From NCBI GenBank assembly GCA_025362415.1, contig JANYGM010000073.1:1-5161 (forward strand): a stretch of 5,161 bases of DNA, given 5' to 3'. This DNA is from a bacterium (GTDB taxonomy: Bacteria > Bacteroidota > Bacteroidia > Cytophagales > Thermonemataceae). Positions 1-5,071 of this stretch are shown piece after piece. The notes under the pieces were generated by a model. That model saw nothing but the letters and a program-made list of their open reading frames with translations. It was not told the origin of the DNA and made no database searches. The translations under genes and the position numbers were made by a program. Position 1 is the stretch's first letter; the number at the start of each line of letters is the position of its first letter.

Positions 1-18
1 TGTTCAGACTTCAAAAAT

Positions 19-42
19 AATTGTTTACCTAGATAAACAATT
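19..42. repeat. Perfect 9-bp inverted repeat upstream of RNA copy 1
   Basis: AATTGTTTA (19-27) and TAAACAATT (34-42) are perfect reverse complements around a 6-base loop, CCTAGA. The stem is almost all A/T. It could be the end of a transcript entering from the left, or a protein-binding palindrome ahead of the first RNA module. Only three T follow it on the + strand, so it is a poor intrinsic terminator. RNA copies 2 and 3 have no equivalent palindrome. Confidence 0.4.
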
Positions 43-111
43 TATTCAACGACTAAAAACTAATATTCACCTAAAATATATCCAAAGAAAAATAACTTTT
101 TAGTATATTTG
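41..111 (+). promoter_or_regulatory. Promoter module of RNA copy 1
   Basis: TATATTTG at 104-111 matches the Bacteroidota -7 consensus TAnnTTTG. A block at 41-77 (TTATTCAACGA, then ATATTCACCTAAAA) recurs ahead of copies 2 and 3. From the end of ATATTCACC (71) to the -7 element there are 32 bases, against 31 in the other copies. No clear TTG-type -33 element is visible, so the upstream box may be an activator site. The predicted start of transcription is near 118. Confidence 0.55.
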
Positions 112-117
112 TTTCAG

Positions 118-218
118 TAAAAAGGTTAAAAACTTTTCTTGAAAGATAGTTTTTAGTGGTGTTAATGTAGTCCGTTGACTACAATAAAAAGGCTAGTGCA
201 ATGCTCTAGCCTTTTTTT
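118..218 (+). ncRNA. Candidate small RNA, copy 1 of 3
   Basis: The conserved core runs from about 141 and contains TTTTAGTGGTGTT at 151-163. A hairpin TGTAGTC/GACTACA (166-172 with 177-183, loop CGTT) follows, then a terminator hairpin. The same order occurs at 511-586 and 883-957. No start codon with a usable reading frame is shared by the copies, so a non-coding RNA fits better than a peptide. The 5' end is inferred from the -7 element; the 3' end is the T-tract. I do not recognise the family with certainty. Flavo-1, a structured RNA reported from Bacteroidota, is the obvious model to compare, but I cannot confirm a match. Confidence 0.65.
186..218 (+). terminator. Rho-independent terminator of RNA copy 1
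   Basis: GGCTAG (191-196) pairs with CTAGCC (206-211), with a small inner GC/GC stem in the loop. Five A precede the stem and seven T (212-218) follow it. This is a canonical intrinsic terminator on the + strand; the A/T flanks would also allow some activity on the - strand. Confidence 0.8.
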
Positions 219-313
219 ATGTATTTTTGAAATAAATTTTATGTACTTTGAATTATAAAGTGAATAAATGAAAAATTTATTTTTTACAATAACTTAGTAA
301 TCAATATTTTACA

Positions 314-341
314 TTCGTACTTCTTACCTCGTACTTCGTTT
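314..341. repeat. Degenerate heptamer tract (TTCGTAC-like)
   Basis: Four 7-base units lie end to end: TTCGTAC, TTCTTAC, CTCGTAC and TTCGTTT. The 7-base period is the same as in the TTCACAA arrays elsewhere in the window, but the unit sequence differs. The remainder of the 219-393 spacer between RNA copies 1 and 2 shows no gene and no strong structure. Confidence 0.4.
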
Positions 342-393
342 TAAACGGTGAATGGCTAAAAATAACCGCCTACTAATATAACCAATAAAAAAT

Positions 394-463
394 GTTATTC
401 AGCGAGTAATTCAAAATATTCACCTAAAAGTGTAAAAAACTATCTCTAAATGTAAGATATTTG
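394..463 (+). promoter_or_regulatory. Promoter module of RNA copy 2
   Basis: The block TTATTCAGCGAGTAATT (395-411) followed by ATATTCACCTAAAAG (416-430) matches the box ahead of copies 1 and 3. The -7-like element GATATTTG (456-463) fits TAnnTTTG at 7 of 8 positions and starts 31 bases after the box. AATGTAAGATATTT is shared exactly with copy 3. Predicted transcription start is near 470. Confidence 0.5.
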
Positions 464-469
464 TATTAG

Positions 470-586
470 AAATAAGGCAAAGAAAATGAAAAAGAAAGTT
501 TAGTTTTTATAAAGGTAGATTTTAGTGGTGTTTTAGTAGTCTGTTGATTACAACAAAAGGGCTAATATGATGTATTAGCCTTTTTT
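470..586 (+). ncRNA. Candidate small RNA, copy 2 of 3
   Basis: The core from about 511 carries TTTTAGTGGTGTTTTAGTA, almost identical to copy 3. The first hairpin is GTAGTC (536-541) with GATTAC (546-551) and loop TGTT. Relative to the other copies one C has become T, which turns a G-C pair into G-U and keeps the stem. The core is followed by a terminator whose stem sequence differs from copies 1 and 3 but still pairs fully. The 5' end is inferred from the -7-like element at 456-463. Confidence 0.65.
555..586 (+). terminator. Rho-independent terminator of RNA copy 2
   Basis: GGCTAATA (560-567) and TATTAGCC (573-580) form a perfect 8-bp stem with loop TGATG. Four A precede the G run at 559-561 and six T (581-586) follow the stem. 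Confidence 0.8.
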
Positions 587-616
587 AAATAAACCCGTTT
601 TTTATAACTAGCAAAA

Positions 617-689
617 CTTATCATTTAACGAGTAATTTTAAGTATTCAAATAAAAGTAAAATATATAAATTTTTAATGTAAGATATTTA
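617..689 (+). promoter_or_regulatory. Promoter module of RNA copy 3 (weakened)
   Basis: TTAACGAGTAATTTTAAGTATTCAAATAAAAG (about 624-656) aligns with the upstream box of copies 1 and 2, with changes (TATTCAAA instead of TATTCACC). The -7-like element GATATTTA (682-689) keeps the 31-base spacing but has two departures from TAnnTTTG. The conserved RNA core begins only at about 883, so this promoter may be decayed or may make a longer transcript. A second -7-like site, TAGTTTTA at 874-881, lies just ahead of the core. Confidence 0.4.
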
Positions 690-700
690 CACTAAATAAT

Positions 701-768
701 TGTGAATTGTGAATTGTGAATTATGAATTATGAATTGTGAATTGTGAATGTAATACAAACGAATTAGA
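701..768 (+). repeat. Heptamer-repeat element R1
   Basis: Seven tandem 7-base units (five TGTGAAT, two TATGAAT in the middle) fill 701-749. They are followed by AATACAAACGAATTAGA (752-768). The same asymmetric layout, a heptamer array followed by AATACAA and GAATTAG, occurs in R3, and in reverse orientation (at least the AATACAA part) in R2 and R4. It lies between the promoter-like block and the core of RNA copy 3. The stretch 769-880 is A-rich, and I see no gene in it. Confidence 0.8.
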
Positions 769-882
769 GAAACCTAATTAGAATTAAGCAGAAAAGATAG
801 ATACAAAAGAAATTAATTATCAAAAATAAAAAAAGAAAATAACAACAAATAACAAATAAATAACATATAGATATAGTTTTAC

Positions 883-957
883 AAAGATAGTTTTTAGTGG
901 TGTTTTAGTAGTCTGTTGACTACAATAAAAGGCTAATGCGTTGCGTTAGCCTTTTTT
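883..957 (+). ncRNA. Candidate small RNA core, copy 3 of 3
   Basis: The core AAAGATAG then TTTTTAGTGGTGTTTTAGTA (883-910) is followed by a perfect hairpin GTAGTC/GACTAC (908-913 with 918-923, loop TGTT) and a terminator. It is close to identical to copies 1 and 2. Only the conserved core is annotated. The transcript could begin near 696 from the ancestral-type promoter, giving about 260 nt and including R1. Alternatively it could begin near 888 from TAGTTTTA at 874-881, giving about 70 nt. Confidence 0.6.
927..957 (+). terminator. Rho-independent terminator of RNA copy 3
   Basis: GGCTAATGC (931-939) pairs with GCGTTAGCC (943-951) around loop GTT, a 9-bp stem with one G-U pair. Four A precede it and six T (952-957) follow. 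The inner part of the stem differs from copies 1 and 2 on both sides in a compensating way. Confidence 0.8.
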
Positions 958-1006
958 ATTTTCTGTTACTAAATCCCAAATTACACTTTAAATACAAAAT
1001 TTGTTG

Positions 1007-1014
1007 TATATTTG
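1007..1014 (+). promoter_or_regulatory. -7 promoter element for the helicase gene
   Basis: TATATTTG matches the Bacteroidota -7 consensus exactly and lies 75 bases before the helicase start codon. A -33 element is not convincing (TTTA at 987-990 with 16-base spacing is the nearest). Transcription would start near 1021, placing repeat element R2 inside the leader. Confidence 0.45.
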
Positions 1015-1044
1015 TAAGTTGCATTTTTTATATTACTGCAATAA

Positions 1045-1089
1045 ATTGTATTCATTCACAATTCACAATTTAAAATTCATAATTTAAAA
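1045..1089 (-). repeat. Heptamer-repeat element R2, abutting the helicase start
   Basis: Read on the + strand, TTGTATT (1046-1052) leads into five 7-base units at 1055-1089: TTCACAA, TTCACAA, TTTAAAA, TTCATAA, TTTAAAA. In reverse complement this is a TTGTGAA array followed by AATACAA, the same order as R1 and R3, so the element is inverted. The final A of the last unit is the A of the helicase ATG. The ribosome-binding region is therefore repeat sequence, with no Shine-Dalgarno motif. Confidence 0.7.
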
Positions 1090-2504
1090 TGCAGCCTTCT
1101 GAACTTATCAAAAAAAATATTCCTTATACGCTTACCACAGAACAAGATGAACTTTTATTGTTGCTTGATACTTTCATAACTGCCAAAAATACACAGAGAA
1201 GTGCTTTTCTTATCAAAGGTTATGCAGGCACAGGTAAAACAATGATTATTAGTGAGTTAGTACAGGTTGTTAAGAATTTTGGTTATAAAACAGCTCTTAT
1301 TGCGCCCACAGGACGTGCTGCAAAAGTGCTTGCCAGTTATTCCAAAAAGCGTGCCTACACTATCCATAAGAAGATTTATAGGCAAACTGATATAAATGGT
1401 GGCGGGCTTGTGTTCCAGCGTATGCCCAACGTGGCTGAAAATACTATTTTTATTGTTGATGAGGCTTCTATGATTTCGGATAAGGCAGAATTTGGCAAAA
1501 AAAGCCTGCTAGAAGACTTAATTAGCTTTGTTTTTTCTAATATTTATGCAAATAATAAAATATTATTCATAGGTGATAATGCCCAGTTGCCACCTGTCGG
1601 AGAAACAGAAAGTCCTGCTTTGCAAGAGGATTTTTTGAGGGCAAGTTATGGCTTAGATATTACGTTTAAACAGCTTACGCAGGTAATGCGACAAGAAAAA
1701 GAAAGCGGAATTTTGCATAATGCCACGCAATTACGAGAAAATATAGCCAAAGAAAATTACAAACTTAACTTTAAAACCAAAGGATTTAAGGATTTTTATA
1801 AAATGACTTCTGACCGTTTGGAAGATGGTTTGGTGTATGCTTACAACAAATATGGTGCAAAAAATACTATTGTCGTTTGTCGTTCTAATAAAACCGCAAA
1901 TCAATATAATCAATACATTAGAAAGGTGATTAGGGGAGCGGAAGAGGAGATAGAGTTGGGGGATTTGCTGATGATTGTCAAAAATAATTATTCTGTTTTG
2001 CAAAATGAAGATGATAGCATAGGTTTTTTGGCTAACGGTGATTTTGTAGAGATAATAAAAGCAGGGAATGTTGAGGAAAAATATAATTTACGTTTTGTAA
2101 CGCTTACTTTGCGCTTGCTTGATTACCCTGATTCTGAACCTTTTGAGGCAAAAGTAATGCTTGATACGCTTTACACAAATACACCTTCTTTGCCACAAGA
2201 AGACTATCAAAAGCTAATGGAAGCCGTTAAAGCAGATTATGCTGACATTACGCAAGTGAAAAAACGCAATGAGGCACTTAAAGCAGATTTATATATGAAT
2301 GCTTTGCAGGTGAAATTTGCGTATGCGCTCACTTGTCACAAGTCGCAAGGAGGGCAATGGGACGCTATTTTTGTAGAACAAGGCTATCTTACTGATGATA
2401 ATTTGAATTTGGAGTTTTTGCGTTGGCTCTACACAGGCGTTACTCGTGCCACAAAAGAGGTTTTTTTAGTGAATTTTCACGAAAGATTTTTTGATAACGG
2501 TTAA
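1089..2504 (+). CDS. RecD/Dda-like superfamily 1 DNA helicase (AAA ATPase), 471 aa
   Basis: This is an ATP-driven DNA helicase, cytoplasmic, expected to move 5'-3' on single strands in repair or recombination (family knowledge, not shown here). Motifs occur in order: Q-motif-like LTTEQ (15-19), Walker A GYAGTGKT (44-51), motif Ia APTGRAAK (72-79), Walker B FIVDEAS (121-127), motif III GDNAQLPPVG (162-171), arginine-bearing QVMRQ (198-202), motif V LTCHKSQGGQW (414-424) and motif VI YTGVTRA (448-454). The last two lie in a UvrD_C_2-type domain, and residues about 285-345 may be the small SH3-like insert. The protein is much shorter than RecD2 because it lacks the long N-terminal region, so it is best compared with compact Dda/Pif1-like enzymes. 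The start fits the family, with the Q motif close behind. It has no Shine-Dalgarno site, and repeat elements touch both ends. The gene stands alone and converges on cdsA. Confidence 0.9.
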   Translation: MQPSELIKKNIPYTLTTEQDELLLLLDTFITAKNTQRSAFLIKGYAGTGKTMIISELVQVVKNFGYKTALIAPTGRAAKVLASYSKKRAYTIHKKIYRQTDINGGGLVFQRMPNVAENTIFIVDEASMISDKAEFGKKSLLEDLISFVFSNIYANNKILFIGDNAQLPPVGETESPALQEDFLRASYGLDITFKQLTQVMRQEKESGILHNATQLRENIAKENYKLNFKTKGFKDFYKMTSDRLEDGLVYAYNKYGAKNTIVVCRSNKTANQYNQYIRKVIRGAEEEIELGDLLMIVKNNYSVLQNEDDSIGFLANGDFVEIIKAGNVEEKYNLRFVTLTLRLLDYPDSEPFEAKVMLDTLYTNTPSLPQEDYQKLMEAVKADYADITQVKKRNEALKADLYMNALQVKFAYALTCHKSQGGQWDAIFVEQGYLTDDNLNLEFLRWLYTGVTRATKEVFLVNFHERFFDNG

Positions 2505-2505
2505 T

Positions 2506-2616
2506 GAATTAGGAATTAGGAATTAGGAATTGTGAATTAGGAATGAATACAAAATGAATTAGAAATTAGGAATTGTGAATTAGGAATGAATACAAAATGA
2601 ATTAGAAATTAGGAAT
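2506..2616 (+). repeat. Heptamer-repeat element R3 with perfect 43-bp tandem duplication
   Basis: The element begins two bases after the helicase stop codon. Units of GAATTAG, GAATTGT and similar sequence lead into a 43-base segment at 2523-2565 that is repeated perfectly at 2566-2608, with 8 bases of a third copy (2609-2616). Each segment contains AATACAAAATGAATTAGA, like the end of R1. The perfect identity points to recent duplication by slippage or unequal exchange. Confidence 0.8.
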
Positions 2617-2644
2617 AAAGTATTGATAATTAAGATATTATACT

Positions 2645-2725
2645 AATTGTATTTCACAATTCACAATTCACAATTCACAATTCACAATTCACAATTCACA
2701 ATTCACAATTCACAATTCCTAATTC
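2645..2725 (-). repeat. Heptamer-repeat element R4 (nine perfect TTCACAA units)
   Basis: TTCACAA is repeated nine times without change at 2653-2715, followed by TTCCTAATTC. AATTGTATT at the left edge (2645-2653) is the inverted AATACAA end of the family. Bases 2707-2725 are the exact reverse complement of 2520-2538 in R3 (19 bases), so R3 and R4 face each other and could form a long hairpin between the convergent helicase and cdsA genes. Transcripts from both sides would run into it. It has no clean G/C stem plus T-tract, so I do not call it an intrinsic terminator. Confidence 0.8.
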
Positions 2726-2730
2726 AAAAG

Positions 2731-3591
2731 CTACCAACCAAATTTTTCTACCAAAATCAAAAAAGTAGCCACAAAAGGAGCAGCAATCAAAAGTCCATCA
2801 AATCTATCTAAAAGTCCTCCGTGACCAGGAATAAGACTTCCAGAGTCTTTGACATTGATACTACGTTTTAGCATAGACTCCACAAGGTCGCCAAGTGAGC
2901 CAATAATCACCATAATTAGGCTAATAATCAGCCATTCCCACAAACGTAAATCTTTGAAAAACAAAGAGATAACATAAGCAACTGTCAAAGAAAGCACTGC
3001 TCCACCAATAGTTCCTTCCCACGTTTTTTTAGGAGAAACACGTTCAAAAAGTTTAGTTTTACCAAAGTTTTTACCTGCAAAATATGCGCCTGTATCACTT
3101 GCCCAAAGCAAAAAAAGTGTACCCAAAACTACTTGATAATGATATGTATGATGTACTAAGCCTGTTTGTTCATTATGATTAGCAGAAAAAGCTATAATAA
3201 TCATCATACAATAGGGAAATGCCACATAAAAAATTCCTAAAAAAGTGTAAGCAATACTTTGGAAGGGGTTTGGGTCGTTTTTGTCATACAATTTTATGAT
3301 AAAAGTAAGCATCAAAATAGGCAACAAAACAAACTCCACACTAAGCATATCAGAAAAGAAAATCCCTGCAAAAAGTCCTGCACCTATGAGTGTGCCATAT
3401 ATACGCATAGGTTTTGCGCCTGCACCCAAGAGTAAACCGTAAAATTCCCAAAGACTTAATACATTGATAATAAAGAAGATAGCAAAAAAACTCCATTGAC
3501 TAGCATAAATGCCACCAATAAGGAGTGCGCCACCTATTACGCCTGCAATAATGCGTTGGGTGAGGTTGGAAGAATTAGCTAAAATAGACAT
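2731..3591 (-). CDS. cdsA: Phosphatidate cytidylyltransferase (CDP-diacylglycerol synthase), 286 aa
   Basis: This inner-membrane enzyme makes CDP-diacylglycerol from CTP and phosphatidic acid, the branch-point precursor of phosphatidylethanolamine and acidic phospholipids. The C-terminal family signature is complete at residues 239-265: S-x-L-K-R, then K-D-S-G, then IPGHGG and DRFD. Other conserved pieces are SDTGAY (165-170) and SPKKTWEG (186-193). About eight hydrophobic segments are visible, including roughly 13-30, 32-50, 62-82, 86-101, 113-134, 153-165, 196-212 and 218-236, with a last one near 268-281. The length is typical. The ATG at 3589-3591 lies inside the 3' end of the DUF2007 gene (17-base overlap), which suggests translational coupling; there is no Shine-Dalgarno site. 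The gene ends five bases from repeat element R4. Confidence 0.95.
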   Translation of the reverse strand: MSILANSSNLTQRIIAGVIGGALLIGGIYASQWSFFAIFFIINVLSLWEFYGLLLGAGAKPMRIYGTLIGAGLFAGIFFSDMLSVEFVLLPILMLTFIIKLYDKNDPNPFQSIAYTFLGIFYVAFPYCMMIIIAFSANHNEQTGLVHHTYHYQVVLGTLFLLWASDTGAYFAGKNFGKTKLFERVSPKKTWEGTIGGAVLSLTVAYVISLFFKDLRLWEWLIISLIMVIIGSLGDLVESMLKRSINVKDSGSLIPGHGGLLDRFDGLLIAAPFVATFLILVEKFGW

Positions 3592-3781
3592 TGTCGTTGA
3601 TTATTTGTGTGGCTATTTCCTTATCTACGTCATTTATATAGACTTCGTACTCGCCAAAGTGATAAGATGTATCTTGTTTATTGATAATTGTAGCAAAAAC
3701 GCCTTCTCCCACAAGTACCATTTTAACTATTTCTGCCTCGTGTTGTAGGCTAGAAGCATATATTTTTGTCCATTTTACCAT
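3575..3781 (-). CDS. Small DUF2007-family protein, 68 aa
   Basis: The sequence has the look of the DUF2007 (putative signal-transducing) domain: an N-terminal strand KIYAS (6-10), a helix with the typical HEAEIVKMVL stretch (14-23), GEGVFATIINKQDTSY (25-40), then GEYEVYINDVDKEIATQII (43-61). The whole protein is this single domain. It is soluble, with no signal peptide or membrane segment. No biochemical role is established that I can assign. Its gene overlaps cdsA by 17 bases and would be co-transcribed with it, which hints at a link to the membrane lipid enzyme, but this is only inference. The leader contains the 27-bp inverted repeat at 3801-3869. No TAnnTTTG promoter is seen, so transcription may come from the dehydrogenase gene 105 bases upstream. 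Confidence 0.8.
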   Translation of the reverse strand: MVKWTKIYASSLQHEAEIVKMVLVGEGVFATIINKQDTSYHFGEYEVYINDVDKEIATQIINDNVYFS

Positions 3782-3800
3782 TTTCTTAATATTTTTTTAG

Positions 3801-3869
3801 TTGCCACAGATGCACAGATAAATACAAAAAAATGAATGTAGATTGTATTTATCTGTGCATCTGTGGCAA
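3801..3869. repeat. Perfect 27-bp inverted repeat (REP/MITE-like)
   Basis: The arm at 3801-3827, starting TTGCCACAGATGCACAGAT, is the exact reverse complement of 3843-3869; the loop is 15 bases (3828-3842). Each arm contains a short direct repeat (CACAGATG, CACAGATA). It starts 17 bases downstream of the dehydrogenase stop codon on the - strand and ends 19 bases before the DUF2007 start. Neither side has a T-tract in the right orientation, so it is not a canonical terminator, although the hairpin could stabilise or end transcripts. CTGTGGCAA-type palindromes are, from memory, common intergenic elements in Bacteroidota. Confidence 0.9.
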
Positions 3870-3886
3870 ATACACATAAATTATTA

Positions 3887-5071
3887 CTAAACTAACTGTT
3901 CCAATGCAATAGTAAAGCCTGTTGCTGCTATTTGTGTTTTTGCGTTACTTTTTTGATGAACTTTGACAAGCGCATTTTTGATGGTATTAGAAATATCAGA
4001 AAAAATCCCTGCATCAGTAAGTTGTATCTTGTCTTCTGTCATCAAATAGGCAAAAGTACGAGCCATTCCACAGTTAGCAATAAAATCTGGAATAAGTGCC
4101 ACACGCTCATCTACCGACTTTGCAATGCTTCCAAAAAATATTTCTGGGTCAGCAAAAGGCACATTAGCACCACAAGAAATTACTTCTAAACCGTTGGCTA
4201 TCATAGCATCAGCTTGCGCCTGCGTTACGAGGCGTGAGGCAGCAGCAGGAACAAAAATTTCTGCGCCCATAGACCAAACTTTTTCTTGCATTTGCTCATT
4301 TGAGAGCATATTATCAGCTATCAAAAAGTTGGTTGTACGGTCAGAAAACAACTTTTTCATCTCGTCTAGAGAATAGCCTTCAGGTTTTAGAAGTCCACCA
4401 TCTTTGTCAATAATTCCTACAACTTTTGCGCCCATTTTAGTTAGATAAAGTGCCGCTGTTGCGCCCACATTTCCCCAACCTTGAATAATCACACGCTTTC
4501 CTGTAATATTTTTGATATTTCCTGTCCAAATTTCATAATAATGTCCAATGGCTTCAGCCACACCATAACCAGTAATCATATCTGCTACAACGTACTTTTT
4601 AGCACCGTCAGGCACATAATTAGCATCTTCAATGACTTTCAAAACACCTTGTCTTAGTTGTCCTATTTTGCGGATTTTTGCAGGTTTTTCTGGGTTAAAA
4701 TGTCCATTTACAACACCTTCTTGTGGATGCCAAAGTCCGTAAGCCTCCGTAATAGGGATAACTTCGTGAATTTCATCAACATTAAGGTCGCCACCTGTGC
4801 CATAATAATTTTTGAGAAGTGGATAAACAGCTTTGTACCAACGCTTTAAAACGCCTTCTTTTCTTGGGTCTTTTGGGTCAAAATTGATACCAGATTTTGC
4901 GCCACCAATAGCAGGACCAGACACTGTAAATTTCACTTCCATAGTTTTAGCCAATGATTCTACCTCACGCATATTCAAGCCCACACGCATACGAGTGCCT
5001 CCGCCAGCTGCGCCTCCACGCAAAGAATTGATAACTACCCAACCTTCTGCTTCTGTTTCAGAGTCGTGCAT
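3887..5071 (-). CDS. Glu/Leu/Phe/Val dehydrogenase family protein, 5' end frameshifted
   Basis: This is an NAD(P)-dependent oxidative deaminase of amino acids, probably glutamate or a branched-chain substrate; the exact substrate cannot be read from the sequence. Counting from the ATG at 5069-5071 (394 aa), the N-terminal substrate domain holds GGAAGGGTRMR (19-29), K47, and the catalytic-lysine motif GPAIGGAKSG (52-61, K59). GTGGDLNVDE (91-100) carries the likely catalytic Asp95. The Rossmann domain has GWGNVG (198-203) and an acidic residue after the second strand (IDKDG, D222), which tends to favour NAD. SCGANVPF (299-306) and PDFIANCG (328-335) complete the family pattern. The family N-terminus appears in another frame at 5071-5124, so this start is probably created by a one-base loss; a TGA stop lies directly before the ATG. 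Repairing the shift gives about 412 aa. Confidence 0.85.
   Translation of the reverse strand: MHDSETEAEGWVVINSLRGGAAGGGTRMRVGLNMREVESLAKTMEVKFTVSGPAIGGAKSGINFDPKDPRKEGVLKRWYKAVYPLLKNYYGTGGDLNVDEIHEVIPITEAYGLWHPQEGVVNGHFNPEKPAKIRKIGQLRQGVLKVIEDANYVPDGAKKYVVADMITGYGVAEAIGHYYEIWTGNIKNITGKRVIIQGWGNVGATAALYLTKMGAKVVGIIDKDGGLLKPEGYSLDEMKKLFSDRTTNFLIADNMLSNEQMQEKVWSMGAEIFVPAAASRLVTQAQADAMIANGLEVISCGANVPFADPEIFFGSIAKSVDERVALIPDFIANCGMARTFAYLMTEDKIQLTDAGIFSDISNTIKNALVKVHQKSNAKTQIAATGFTIALEQLV

Noticed and set aside
151..218. A short conserved peptide encoded by the triplicated cores
   Set aside because: No ATG with a shared open frame is present, stops are frequent, and the conservation follows base pairing instead of codons.
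245..261. Small hairpin ACTTT/AAAGT in the spacer after RNA copy 1
   Set aside because: A 5-bp A/T-rich stem is expected by chance in DNA of this composition and has no supporting context.
701..1089. A transposon carrying RNA core 3 between inverted elements R1 and R2
   Set aside because: R1 and R2 are inverted and flank the core, but no target-site duplication or transposase is visible, and the core has its own related promoter block outside R1; coincidence of dispersed repeats is as likely.
1731..2003. Open frame of 90 codons on the - strand inside the helicase gene
   Set aside because: It is fully antisense to a well-supported gene with continuous helicase motifs, and its translation shows no recognisable domain.
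2653..2715. Possible CRISPR array from the regular repeats
   Set aside because: The units are 7 bases and contiguous, with no spacers and no cas genes nearby; it is a simple heptamer tandem repeat.
3509..3748. Open frame on the + strand across the cdsA/DUF2007 junction
   Set aside because: It lies antisense to two recognised genes and has low-complexity content at its start; shadow frame.
3801..3869. Calling the 27-bp palindrome a Rho-independent terminator
   Set aside because: No T-tract follows the hairpin on either strand (the - strand continues CTAAAAAAA), so the canonical definition is not met.
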